Source of the DNA: Pseudophaeomoniella oleicola
Lineage: Eukaryota > Ascomycota > Eurotiomycetes > Phaeomoniellales > Phaeomoniellaceae
Assembly: GCA_003868215.1 (NCBI GenBank)
Contig: QWDQ01000073.1
Span: forward strand, 43,845 to 107,844
DNA length: 64,000 nucleotides
Direction of reading: 5' to 3'
A program made the translations under genes and the position numbers. The notes below the pieces were generated by a model. That model ran no database searches, was not told the origin of the DNA, and saw nothing but the letters and a program-made list of their open reading frames with translations. How positions within the stretch are numbered: position 1 is the stretch's first letter; the number at the start of each line of letters is the position of its first letter. Positions 21,184 to 32,797 of the stretch are shown piece by piece.

Positions 21184-21764
21184 ATACTTCCTTTTCTATG
21201 TTGGCGGATGGGATGGGCAAGGTATATAGGGGAAAAGCTTCTGACATGGATACGGTGGCGTTCACGCTTTCTCTGATTATACTAGACACGTAGAGCCGCG
21301 GTGTATCTCAGCATATAAATATCACCGCCTGAGATTTCTTATCACTATTATCGAAAGGCTCAACAAGGAAGAGGTATCAATCCTCATCCATTCTGATTGT
21401 TCATCTATCTATAATGCTACGTAATTCTCGTCTTCACACTCGAAAACCACAGTGACGGGTCCTGATTCTTCGTCTACTGTGTACTTCTGTATAATTCCGC
21501 ATCCTTCTGTTGGAGGGCGTGTACGGAAGTGCTTCGATGTGGAGTCTTCTTGTGTTACGGACGATGTCGGTTTTGATAGAACCTCATCAGACAATAGAGT
21601 ACTCGAAATAGGAATTCTCTGATTGCTGACCATCCATGCTGCTCATTCAAGTCTGTTCTCCCTTTTGCCTTGGTAGATATCTGCTGAGGTTGGTGTATCG
21701 TGATTCGTAACCAAAAAAATATCTCCGCTGCCCGAGTCTCGTCGTACGAGCACTTCCATCAATC
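21184..21764. other. Convergent 3' region of SAS10 and RAE1 with an unexplained minus-strand open frame
   Basis: The stretch contains two open frames on the minus strand directly after RAE1: about 41 codons starting at an ATG overlapping the RAE1 stop, and a 70-codon frame at about 21409-21633 ending CEDENYVAL. They look somewhat protein-like but match nothing I recognise and could be 3' untranslated sequence. Confidence 0.35.
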
Positions 21765-22902
21765 TCATCTCTTCTTGCTCCCAGGTCTTGGTTTGACCTC
21801 TTCTGGATTGACTCCGTGTAACATGATCTTGTTTACTGGAGGTTGCGGATTCTTTGCGAAGCCTTGACTCCAATCATAACTGACAGCATACGCAAATACT
21901 GATCCCTGCCTGTTGAAACCAGTACAACTGATGGTGCCTCCAACGCTGGGGTAGCCCTTGAGCCTGTGTTTTGCATTTCCATCCCAGAAGTGGAATGTTC
22001 CATCACTACCTGCGGTGGAGAAGGTACCGTGAATTGGATGGAAAGAAATGGCATTGACTGAGTAGACGTTTGAAATGTCGCGACTGGTAGGTGGCGTTTC
22101 TCGGTGGCATTTGAAACTGAAGTTAGAGCTAGCATCTTTGTCTTCGACGTATTGAATGGCACAACGACCTTCGATGGAACCAATGGCGTAGCCAGTAGCA
22201 TCGGTGAAGCAGCTCACTACCCTCGTCTGGTATTTCAGGGGTGATTGTATGGTCTTGTAAAATTTGGTCGGGTCGTCGAGGTTGACAACATTGACGTAAC
22301 GGTCGGCAGTGCCTACTACTAGGAGCTTGTTTCTGACATCCATAGTGTACACTCGTTCCTGACAGTTCAGCGTGGCTGCCGGCGTTGCTTGCCGCAGATC
22401 CCAGTACTTCACTGTGCGATCCCATGATCCTGTAATGAGCATGGGCGAGTTGTTAGGGCCATCAATAAACTTTGCGCATCTAATAGGTTGGTCATGAGCG
22501 GCGACTTGTTGGATGTTTGTGAGCGATGTGTTCAGATCAAGCAACCGAGCTTGGTTGTCTGCTCCAGCCGCGACGACCTTCTGACCATCCTGCGAATGCT
22601 AGTTAGCAAGGGTGCCTCAGTTTGGAGCTGGAGAGACTCACACTCGACCAAGCTGTCGCCAGAATCGGCTTCTCTCCCGGCATCAAAGCCTTCCCTTCAC
22701 TCGCACCCTGCTCCGTGACTGAGTAGATTCGAAGTTTGCCGTCCCATGATGCTACAGAGAGAAGATCTGCAGCCGGCGAGAACATCAGGTCCGAAATGCC
22801 ATCTTCGGGTGGGTTATTCAGAGCAACATCCTTTGAGATGTCACCTGTAGAGCTGGCTGTCGAGGTCGATGCTGCGCTTGAGGAACCAAACAGGCCCGCC
22901 AT
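21765..22902 (-). CDS. RAE1: mRNA export factor RAE1/Gle2, WD40 protein
   Basis: Beta-propeller protein that binds nucleoporins through GLEBS motifs and acts in mRNA export. Two exons, 22902-22642 and 22589-21765, are separated by a 52-bp intron (GTGAGT to TTCGCAG), giving 361 aa. The junction yields ATAWSSDGQKVVAAGAD. WD40 signatures include LLSVASWDGKLRIYSV, MLITGSWDRTVKYWD and GTFSTAGSDGTFHFWD. The RAE1-specific block GSIEGRCAIQYVED is present, and so is a C-terminus containing SYDWSQG. The Ser/Ala-rich N-terminus (MAGLFGSSSAAS) is also typical of the family. Confidence 0.95.
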
Positions 22903-23889
22903 TCTCGTATGTTCACTCCTGTTTCCGACTGTAGAAGATAAGGAAAGTAGAAGGCTATTGCTTTGCGTTGAACATGGTTATAGAGGCAAAACCAGGCAAC
23001 ACAAAGCGGAAAAGGCGCGTCAAATGTTTGTAGTCGCGCCCAGCAACTTTTGCAAGACGCAAGATGCGGGAGCGGTAGAGCGGAGCGGGAGCCTGGGAGC
23101 TCGAGATTTCTCCGCATTCACAATCTGGGTGCAGAGGAGACCGATTCCAGGTCCCGTAAATGTAAGGTAAATAGGAAGTAATTCTACTTTCTACTTGGAA
23201 TGATCCATCATAAGAAACACTTTGTCGCAGGAAAACTTTTTGTGCATTTTTTCTTGCCTGAGCCTTTTGTCACTATGAGGCACGATGGCCGATAGCAAGC
23301 CTCCAAAGAATGATACGATGTCGACCTACGCAGTGACCGAACTCTGTGGACGACATGACTTCAGCTAAAGGACAGTGTAGGGTGTCATTCCGGGAACATA
23401 GCTACCATGCAGACAAAGAAGGGCGTGGAGCTTGCAAGCAATAACAGCTTTGTCTAGAGAAGCAAGGTGAAGCGGAACAATGTTGTTCTGGACTGTCCCA
23501 TTTGCATAATGTCTATAAAGCATCAACAAAGCTGGGGAATTACGCTATCCATGAGCCCTTCTCTTTTTGTCCTTTCGCGACGTGTCAGAAACTTGTCATC
23601 ATATCCGAAGTTGTACTTAGCTATTGTAAGGACAGCGAAGTAGGGTGAGAAAGGAAATGTCCAGCGGATACATGTTCATGACGAACAAAGGGTTCTTGGA
23701 TGGAGACATTTGAAGAAGCCTTGATATTCTATTGATGGGTCAGCTTCAGCTTTGAGATTAACTACGATCAGACTGCAATTGCTCCCTGTAGACCTGTGAT
23801 CAAGTATAAGATATACCGAGTGCAAACATGATGTCCACGAATTGAGATAGTGTGGATATATATTATCGCAAGCACTATTTGTGTGAAAT
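22903..23889. other. Intergenic region upstream of RAE1
   Basis: Nearly 1 kb without a convincing coding frame or repeat. The first 200 bp would contain the RAE1 promoter, which reads leftward. Confidence 0.5.
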
Positions 23890-24002
23890 ACCCTTGTGAC
23901 GCAGTGGTTAGCGTGTCGTTCTTATATTGAGATGCCCTTGAGGTACTTAATATGAAACCTTGAGTTATGCGAAAGTCGCAAGTTCAAATCTTGCCTGGGG
24001 TA
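23890..24002 (+). tRNA. tRNA-Ile(UAU)-like gene with a 40-nt intron
   Basis: A cloverleaf can be folded. The acceptor stem pairs 23890-23896 with 23995-24001 (6 of 7 pairs, one T-T mismatch), with discriminator A. The D stem is ACGC/GCGT (23899-23902 with 23911-23914) and perfect. The anticodon stem is TCGTT/TGCGA (23916-23920 with 23968-23972), with one wobble and one mismatch. The anticodon TAT is at 23923-23925. The T arm GCAAG-TTCAAAT-CTTGC (23978-23994) is perfect. A 40-nt intron (23927-23966) sits after position 37, the canonical tRNA intron site. CCA is not encoded, as expected. The mismatches and unusual first base A leave open a decaying copy. Sec61-like or protein-coding alternatives are excluded by the fold. 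Confidence 0.65.
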
Positions 24003-24915
24003 AACCAATCGAATTTTTTTTAGATCTTCGCCATCATTTTTACTACGTAGTAATATCATATACAGTGGGCGAATAGCTTAGCGGTGGGACATAACTATGA
24101 ACTAGTGTAGGTGCTGGGATGGCGGAAAGCGGCGCTCTACACAGTTGAACCCAGATGTCTAAATGTCCGTATCGAAGTTCTCAACATCGGTATGCCTAAA
24201 ACACGCTCATGAGTCTCGCATCTACAAATGCTACTTTTAAAACCAACTTTGAAAATAGAGGCATCTATTCTCGATCCTCAAGGGTGTGGTGGACGAACGC
24301 CTTATGGGTAATGAGGATACTACCGTGGGAATGGGATATATTGATTTTGGACAGGAAGCGGGATAGGATCCTGCAGGGAACTGACCATTGGCTTGTTGTC
24401 TCCTGTAAACTGATATTGCCTCAATGCCAACCAAGTACATCCAATGAATCATGCATCTGAAAAGAGAGGATACTGAGTAAGGATCGTTCTAGACCCACGT
24501 TGATACATCAAAACCTCTTCTTATCTAGCTGTGCTATCATCTGTATTGGCTTCTCTAAATTCTTGAGCCTTCAACTCAATCTGCCTCGTCGAACCTAAGC
24601 TATGCTAGGTGTTCGCCTACCTGGTAGCAGCAGCCACCTAACTTGACCCATCATCTGCCGCTATCTGAGACAGCACTGTCCGTGTTAAAAGTATGGCACA
24701 GGAGTATGGATGACAGGAGGAAGACTGCTGCATCCTCGTCCTCGTCCTCATCATCGTCTTCCTCGGAAGCGGCTTCCTCGTCGCATAAACCACCGGATAT
24801 TCCAGATCTGTGCCGACGACCTCTAACAATTTTGCTCCCAACGCCGATCAATGCCCCATCCTTGCGATGCATGTAGTCATTATCATAGTCACTTTTGTTG
24901 CCCTGTGGAACGCCT
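24003..24915. other. Intergenic region between the tRNA and the RLI1 3' end
   Basis: It holds a third TACTACGTAGTA palindrome (24041-24052) and a tRNA-like sequence at about 24068-24165 that does not close into a cloverleaf. A TCC/TCG-rich simple repeat at about 24735-24780 reads as poly-Asp/Glu on the minus strand. No gene is supported. Confidence 0.5.
24041..24052. repeat. Palindrome TACTACGTAGTA, copy 3
   Basis: Exact match to the two copies near 10.7 kb, here 39 bp downstream of the tRNA-like gene. Confidence 0.65.
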
Positions 24916-27002
24916 TCAGCTCTCATCTTCCAAGAAGAAGAAGTTCCCGGCCAACTTCTGCTCTTGGTCAAGTTGGGATTGGAATTTGTTGATACGTGGT
25001 CGGTAACTGTTAGGATCCCGACGGAATGTAACGTCCAAACTCCTCAAAAATTTGTTGCATCCTGTTAAAAGACTCTCCGGTGCATTTGCACGCGCTTTGA
25101 CAGATGGCTTGCCGTCGAACACAATGACTCTATCGGCGAGATAGGTGGCCATGATGAAATCGTGTTCGACAACAAAGGCAGTTTTCTTGGAATGCATGAT
25201 GAATCTCTTGATGACACGAGCAGCAATAATACGTTGTTCCGAGTCAAGATAGGCAGACGGCTCATCGATGAGGTAGATGTCGGCTGGGATACCCAGTGCA
25301 AGGACGATAGCCACACGTTGCAATTCACCTCCAGACAAGTTCTGGACCTCTTGGTCAATGAAGTCATCCAACTTCAGCGGCTTGTAGACATCGGTCTGGA
25401 ATTGAGGACTTAAAAAGGCAGCCTTGATCTTCTTGAAGAAGAGCTGACGGACGGTTCCAGTGAACTTTGGCGTGATCTTTTGAGGCTTCATGCTAATGTT
25501 GAGCTGTGGTACACGGGTTGTGCCATCTGGCTTCTCTGCACCAGCAAGCATGCGACAGAAAGTTGTCTTTCCAGTACCGTTCTCACCCATCATAACGATG
25601 ATCTCGGAGTCAGTGAAAGAGCCAGGTTCGATGTTGAGGTTGAAGCCGCCGAGGGTCTTCTCCATAGCTGGATATTCAAATCCGTGGGCTCGATCGACCA
25701 TGTAATCTTCACCTGCCTCGGCAATGCGGAAAGTCAAGGACTCATCACGGAAACGCAAGTTTTCCGTCGGGATGTGACCATCAAGGAAGATGTTAATACC
25801 TTCCCTGACAGATGAGGGTAAAGTGACAACACCATACACGGCTGGACGACCGTACAAAACGCAAATAAAGTCGGAGAGGTAATCCAGAACCGACAAGTCA
25901 TGTTCGACGACAATGACATAGTCGTCTGGGCGGAGGAGCTCTCTGATGGTCCGGGCAGCAGCGAGACGCTGCTTGACATCGAGATAGGAGGATGGCTCGT
26001 CAAACATATACCTGTAGACCGTTAGACGAGATAAAATTGCTCTTCAATAGAACTCTTACACGTCAGCTTGCTGGACGCAGACAAGACCTATGGCAAACCG
26101 TTGGAGTTCACCACCTGAGAGAAGGTTGATATCTCTATCCTTGACCTGAGCCAATTCGAGAACGTCCATAATGTGTTCCAGGTTGTCCATTTGAGATCGA
26201 GCCTTGATCAAGGTTGCAACAGTCTTGTCGGCACCCTTGACTGCCTTCGGGAGTTGATCTACATATTGTGGTTTGACGACCGCCTTGAGATCATCCTCAA
26301 GAACCTTGGTGAAATAATCTGACGCTGTCAGTACCTCCTTTGTACACAATCAATTAACGTACTTTGCAGTTCAGAACCACGGAAATATTTCAGGATTTCT
26401 TCCCAGTCAGGTGGGTTATCATATCTTCCCAAGTTTGGCTTCAATTTTCCACTAAGAATCTTGAGGGCAGTACTCTTGCCGATACCATTGGTACCCACAA
26501 GACCCAGAACCTGTCCAGGGCGTGGCATAGGGAGTCTGTGAAGCTTGAAGCTGTTGGCTGAGTATCGGTGGGTGACTTGGGTCTCCAGGTTGGTGGGCAA
26601 ATTGATGATATGGATTGCACCGAAAGGGCATTTCTTCGGACAGATACCACAACCAATACATAGCCGCTCAGAGATGTAGGCGATTTTCGATTCCGGACTG
26701 ACTTCAATGCAGAGCTTGCCAGTTCGGACAACTGGGCATGATTTCTTGCATTCCTGACGACATTTCTGGAAATATGTTCAGTAAACTGGCATGCGCTCTC
26801 ATGTATTATATGGACTGACCTTTGGTTTGCACTGTAGTCGTCGTGGGCCATCAGTGATCTGTTTTCATAAAAATGGTATGGCGGGGTATGGGAGGGGCAG
26901 ACCTTGTCGCTGTTAACAATAGCAATCCTGCATCTGAGTTAGTCGAGGCTTGAATGCATGTAGGAAGGTTGGCTGATAGTACCTAGTAAGTCTGTCCGAC
27001 AT
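24916..27002 (-). CDS. RLI1: RLI1/ABCE1, Fe-S ABC ATPase for ribosome recycling
   Basis: Splits post-termination ribosomes and supports initiation and ribosome export. Six exons are supported: 27002-26983, 26927-26903, 26831-26820, 26765-26363, 26318-26060 and 26011-24916. All join in frame to give 604 aa. The N-terminal ferredoxin-like domain has the Cys set [14 protein letters not shown] and [15 protein letters not shown]1 has Walker [10 protein letters not shown] (about 108-116) and [15 protein letters not shown]2 has GENGTGKTT (about 380) and [11 protein letters not shown], each followed by a Walker B plus D-loop ([20 protein letters not shown]). The first three exons are 20, 25 and 12 nt. 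The gene is divergent from CHD1. Its Fe-S adaptor LTO1 lies about 7.4 kb away. Confidence 0.97.
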
Positions 27003-28163
27003 CTTGAGCTTCTGACTGGAACGGTATTGAATTGAAGATGCGTTCGACGTAGAGGGTACTGTTCAGCAGGGCAAAGCCGAGCTGTTGAGCAGACGGCAAT
27101 TCTCTCTTATGACGAATTTTGCCTTGCCTTGCAAAAGAGATGCGCAGCAGATAGACAATGTAACCGCGCTGCCGAAAGCTGGACAGTGCTTGACAAAACC
27201 GAGAAGTTGAGCAGTGCGCAGACAAGGACTGATGCGGCGACAATGACGGACAAAAGTTGTGCGTTTTCTTTAGGTGCCCAATCGCAAATCAATATAGATG
27301 GTTCGTTATTGGCCCTTTTGATTTGCCCCTCATCTCAATCTTTACTGTCGCTTACCTAAGGTAAGGCGATTCGAGGGCTTTGGAGGTGGTGACTCTCAGG
27401 GAAACATCATCCCCTTTAGTTATACCCAGGTAGGCATCCAACCCCCAAAGCAGTGGTAATACTAGGTAGTAAAAGAGTTGTCATGGGCCATTTCAGGGCA
27501 TTTCCAGTTAAAACGGTGCATTGTGGGCAGCTTAACCTTTCACCACCTTATTCGGGTTTAGTTCCCTTGCTGATTCTTGGGAGCTTTGCCGCGTTCTTTC
27601 TGATCGGCTCTTTCTTAAGTCCTTACTCCAATATCATATTGAACTGTAGAACACCTCAAAGACTCAAGTCCACCCATCGTCCTCTGCACCTCTTCAGCCT
27701 GCGACACCATCCTTCAACTCGCCTTTCACATTTTCTCCCCGATTGGCAGTGCTACTGTTCAGGGGTCACCACGCTATGGCTTGTAAGTGCAATCTTTTCT
27801 GCGAGTACATGTTCTGTGAGCGTGCCTCGGGCGTGTCCAGCTGCCTTCCATCATCACTGCTCAGCTCTGATATAAATTCATCATTGTACATGCAAATTAC
27901 ATCTGACAGCAGCAAAAATAAGAAGCCTGAATGTTTTTGATCTGCTCTTTTTGATGGATTCATCAGCTTTTGTGCTCCGGCTCTAGATCGTCGTCAGCAC
28001 CTCATCGTTGATCCATCATCCATCCCGCGCATCCTCCAGCATTTCTATCAAATCCTTCATATCATACGAGATACCCATGGTGTTCTTGACTTTCCAGTTG
28101 TTTCTGAATCGCCAAGTCTCCTTTACCCTTGCTTCTTTGTCCATTTCCTCTTGCGACACATAC
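27003..28163. other. Divergent promoter region of RLI1 and CHD1
   Basis: About 1.16 kb. The CHD1 side (27600-28160) is CT-rich on the + strand, typical of a fungal promoter and leader. It contains the near-palindrome TTACCTAAGGTAAG (27353-27366). Open frames here have no recognisable features. Confidence 0.5.
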
Positions 28164-31100
28164 ATGACTGGCAATGCTGACTGCCATCAAGCCGCTAACG
28201 TGGTGGTCCCATCACCTTCCAACATGCATTCATCTGCATCTCTAGCGAATGACCAGAATACTACGCTCTTGGCCGACACCCCAGGAGCTCAACCCGCCTT
28301 GTCCGACAATGAGAGCGACCTCTCTGACCCGTCCGACCCTCCCGCACCTTCAGCCTCATCGACCCCGAACCAACAAGGTATTCAAACATCGAAAAAGAGT
28401 TCATATACTGAAGAGGGCGATGAAGACGCTTCCGGTGATGGGGAATATGATGAAGATACGACAATGGATGTTGGAAAGGTCGAGCGCGAGTCAGATGAAG
28501 AGTCAGACCTCTCACCACGGCCTGCCAAGCGGAAAGCACCTCCGGTCGACGACGAGGAAGAGTATATACGGAAGAATCCTGATCTTTACGGTCTAAGAAG
28601 AAGCCATCGTGCTCGTCCAGCCCGCCAGATTATCGATGAATCTTCCGATGCTGCCTCTGACTCGGACATTGTCAGACGCCCTCGAAAACGCCTCAGGCAA
28701 GCATCACGCCCATCATCATCAAAAGCGGCAACACCAGTTGATGAGTCCGACGATGATTCGGATGCTTACGGTGGCGCGAAGGCGAGGGTGACGAAGAAAC
28801 AAAGACGCCGCTTCCTTAACGGCGGAGACAATCTAGCTCCCACCCACGCCGAGGTACGCTTTTCCACTCGTCGCGCCGGCAAAGTCTCCAACTACAACGA
28901 GGACGAGGACGATGACATGTTTGATGAAGATGATCCAGACATGATGACCCCGGGTTATTGGGTTGGTGAAGAAGAGGATACAAGGCCTGCTATTGACATA
29001 GTGCTCAATCATCGTCCCCGCTCTCAGGAGACCTCATCGCCGCGGAGTCGGGAAGACTATGAGTTTTTCATCAAATGGCAAGGAAAGGCATACTATCACG
29101 CCACCTGGGAAACCAACGAGACACTGTCCCAGTGTCGCAGCTTTCGGCGTTTGGATAACTATATCAAGAAGACGTTGCTCGAGGAACAACGAATATTACA
29201 CGATCCTGACATACCGCCCGAAGACAAGGAGAAGTGGAATCTAGATCGAGAACAGTACGTCGACTCGTTGGAAGATTACAAGAAGGTTGAACGGGTGATT
29301 GGTTGGCGCGAAGCTGATGATGGTGATGATTATTACATCAAATGGAAAGGCCTACCCTACAACGAATGCACCTGGGAGGCATCATCCCTAATCAGCGAGA
29401 TCGCCCAAACTCAAATCGACAAGTACCTAAAACGTGCCTCAGAGATTCCTGTATCGGACAAGAACGAATCAAACTCCAACACAAGGAGTGCCTTTCGCAG
29501 AGTCACAGAGCAACCGGACTATATCACAGGTGGCAAGCTTCGTGACTTTCAGATGACGGGCTTGAACTTCCTTGCCTTCAATTGGTCAAAGGGGAAAAAC
29601 GTTGTATTGGCTGACGAGATGGGATTGGGGAAAACCGTGCAAACCGTTGCTTTCATCAATTGGCTGCGCCATGCAAGAAAACAGCAAGGTCCTCACATTG
29701 TCGTCGTCCCTCTTTCAACCATGCCGGCGTGGGCGGAGACGTTCGATCTTTGGGCTCCAGACGTCAACTATGTTGTTTACAACGGGCGGAGCGATGCTCG
29801 CGAAATCATCAAAGAATATGAGCTGCTCATTGACGGAAATCCTAGAAAACCCAAGTTCAACGTTCTTCTCACAACGTACGAATATGTTCTCAGTGACGCT
29901 CAATTCTTGAGTCAACTGAAGTGGCAATTCATGGCTGTCGACGAAGCTCATCGACTGAAGAATCGTGACTCTCAGCTGTATGAAAAGCTCATCGAGTTCA
30001 AAGCCCCAAGCCGATTGCTCATCACTGGTACCCCTGTACAGAATAATTTAGGCGAACTGTCGGCTTTGTTTGACTTCTTGATGCCGGGCATTGTCAACAT
30101 CGATGAGAATATGGATCTCAATTCAGAAGCCGCCAGTGCAAAGATCTCAGAGCTCACCGAAGCCATCAAGCCTTATATGTTACGGCGTACCAAAGCCAAA
30201 GTGGAGTCAGACCTCCCACCAAAGTCCGAGAAGATCATACGTGTTGAGTTGTCCGATATACAACTTGAATACTACAAGAATATTCTCACGAAGAACTATA
30301 CTGCTCTGAACCATGGCGCCAAAGGTCAGAAGCAGTCGCTGCTCAACATAATGATGGAGTTGAAGAAAGCTAGTAACCATCCCTTTATGTTCCCCTCAGC
30401 TGAAGATCGTCTTGTACCCGAAGGCTCTCGGCGAGACGAGCGCCTTCGAGCGTTGATCACCAGCAGTGGGAAGATGATGCTGCTCGACCAGCTACTCACG
30501 AAGTTGAAGAAAGACAATCATCGAGTCTTGATTTTTAGTCAGATGGTCAAGATGCTGGACATTCTCGGCGAATACATGGAAGCTCGAGGACATGCTTATC
30601 AACGCTTGGATGGGACCATTTCCTCGTCCTCGAGGCGCATAGCCATTGAACATTTTAATGCCCCCGGCAGCAGCGACTTCTGTTTCATTCTGTCTACACG
30701 TGCTGGCGGTCTCGGCATCAACTTGATGACGGCTGATACCGTTATCATCTTTGATTCAGACTGGAACCCTCAAGCCGATCTTCAAGCTATGGCTCGTGCT
30801 CATCGTATCGGGCAAGTAAGGCCAGTTAGTGTGTATCGGTTGGTATCTAAGGAAACAGTCGAAGAGGAGATCCTCGAACGCGCCCGCAATAAACTTATGC
30901 TTGAGTTCCTCACGATCCAACGTGGTGTCACAGACAAGGAAACGCAAGCACGCCGCGCTGCTCAAGTTGGCGAGCCGGGCAGCTCCACAGAGATCTCGCG
31001 TATATTGAAAAAGCGCGGCCAGAAAATGTTTGAGCAGACCGGAAATCAGAAGAAACTTGAAGAGCTTGATCTTGATGCTGTCCTTGAAAAGGCCGAAGAC

Positions 31101-32797
31101 TATAAAGTCGAACAACCTGATGGTACTGAGGCAGATGGCGGTGAAGATTTCCTCCGAAGCTTTGACTTTGTTGATGTGAAGGTCGATGATTTGTCATGGG
31201 ACGAGATCATCCCCAAGGAGCAACTTGAGGAGATCAAAGCTGAAGAGGATAAGCGGAAATACGAGGAGTACCTTGCGCAGGTCATCGAACAGAATCAGCC
31301 TCGTAAGCGAGGTGCCACTACAACTACTACCGAAAACCGCGAAGAACGACAGGCTAAGCGTCAAGCTCGTCAGCAAGTTGTCGAATCAGAGAGCGAAGAC
31401 GATCCTAAATCCGACCCAAAGCGACCACTTAGCGAAAGAGAGTTCCGTTACCTCATCAAGGGCCATCTCCGCTATGGTGACATTGACGACAGGACCGATG
31501 AGTTCCTGAGTGAGGCCAGGCTCAAAAATCGTGACATAAGTGTCGTGAAAACCGCGATGAAGGAGGTCTGGGACACGTCGGAGCGTCTGGTCAGGGAAGA
31601 GCAGGAAAGAACAGAGGCACTCGAGAAGACAACTAATCGTGTCCTGACTAAAAAGGACAAGAAGGCTGTTCTGTTCGAGCTACACGGCGTAAAGCGAATC
31701 AACGCTGAAACAATCCTTGAACGTCCGGGGGAAATGCGATTGCTTCGGGATATCACCTCCTCTGTGTCCGATCCAAAATCTTTCAGGATTCCAGAAGCAA
31801 CCAAAGGAGCTGGCTATACTTGCGATTGGGGCTTCCGTGAAGACGGTATGTTGTGTGTCGGCATTGCCCGCCATGGATACGGAGCTTGGGAGAAGATTCG
31901 GGACGACCCGGATTTGGGTCTTCACGACAAATTCTTTCTTGAGGAGCATCGGGTTGGCACAAGAGCAGAACGCGAGAGGCAAGAACACAAGAACGCCAAA
32001 TCGCCAGGAGCCGTACACCTTGTTCGTCGTGCGGATTACCTGTTGTCTGTTTTGAAGAACAAATACATGAACGATCCGGCGGCCAGGAAAGCCGTTGAGA
32101 ATCACCACCGCAACAACAAGAAAAACAGCTTAGGTGGCAACCAGCAGAGCGTCTCTGCTTCTCCTGTTCCTTCCAGCCATCGAAAACCTATGAACGATAA
32201 AAGCCGCCATCGTGCTCTCAGCCACGGCCATCGTGACAGCATGGAGCGTGGCGGTACACCGGATGTTCGCGTCAAGCACGAGCACGATAAACGAGGGCAT
32301 GATGACAAGAAGCATCGGCCAGATGGCAGCCACCATCACCGTCATCGTAGCCATGACCACGTGCCGAATGGGAAATCGTCGGAAGAGGATGAACGCATGA
32401 TGAAGTTGATCTTCCATGAAGTCAAGGACTCGTTGATCAAAATCAAGAGCGCTAGCAAGGCCAATATTCCTGATCAGCAAGCTCGAGCTGGCCTTCTAAG
32501 GGAGCATTTGCGCATTGTGGGGAATTTCATCCGTAAAATCCTCGCAGATGAAGATTCAGCAACTGCAGGGCTCGAAAATCGACTATGGTAAGCTACTCTC
32601 GTGTCGCCGGATTGTTCTCATCGTGATCATTACTAATGATGTTAACTAGGGGTCATGTATCGACTTATTGGCCGAACAAGGGCATCAAAGGAGTGGACAT
32701 TGAGGGCATCTTTGTTAAGATCGCCTCGGCGGATGAGAAGCAAGCCAATGCATCTACGGTCGAGGAAGATTCAAAAGTTAACGGACAAAAAGCATAA
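28164..32797 (+). CDS. CHD1: CHD1-type chromodomain helicase DNA-binding protein
   Basis: ATP-dependent nucleosome-spacing remodeler of transcribed chromatin. Exons are 28164-32587 and 32650-32797; the 62-bp intron restores LWGHVSTYW, giving 1523 aa. The N-terminus is acidic and disordered (1-270). Two chromodomains follow: FFIKWQGKAYYHATWET (about 300) and YYIKWKGLPYNECTWE (about 390). The SNF2 ATPase begins at about 455 with Walker A DEMGLGKT (about 485) and VDEAH (about 592). The helicase C domain lies at about 770-900 with TRAGGLGINLMTADTVI. A SANT/SLIDE-like DNA-binding region is at about 1090-1295, then a His/Arg-rich linker. The CHCT (DUF4208) domain is at the C-terminus. An in-frame ATG at 28077 and another at 28224 are alternative starts. 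It is followed in the same direction by SLD3. Confidence 0.95.

Noticed and set aside
24068-24165. Second tRNA-like sequence (TAGCTTAGCGGTGG with a later GTTGAACCC)
   Set aside because: The acceptor, D and T stems do not pair; at most a distant relic of a tRNA gene.
24651-24971. Minus-strand frame with a long acidic run
   Set aside because: The acidic run is the translation of a simple TCC/TCG repeat and the frame overlaps the RLI1 3' end out of frame.
27453-27940. Open frames of 140 and 65 codons upstream of CHD1
   Set aside because: They lie in the CT-rich leader, overlap each other in different frames and show no family features.
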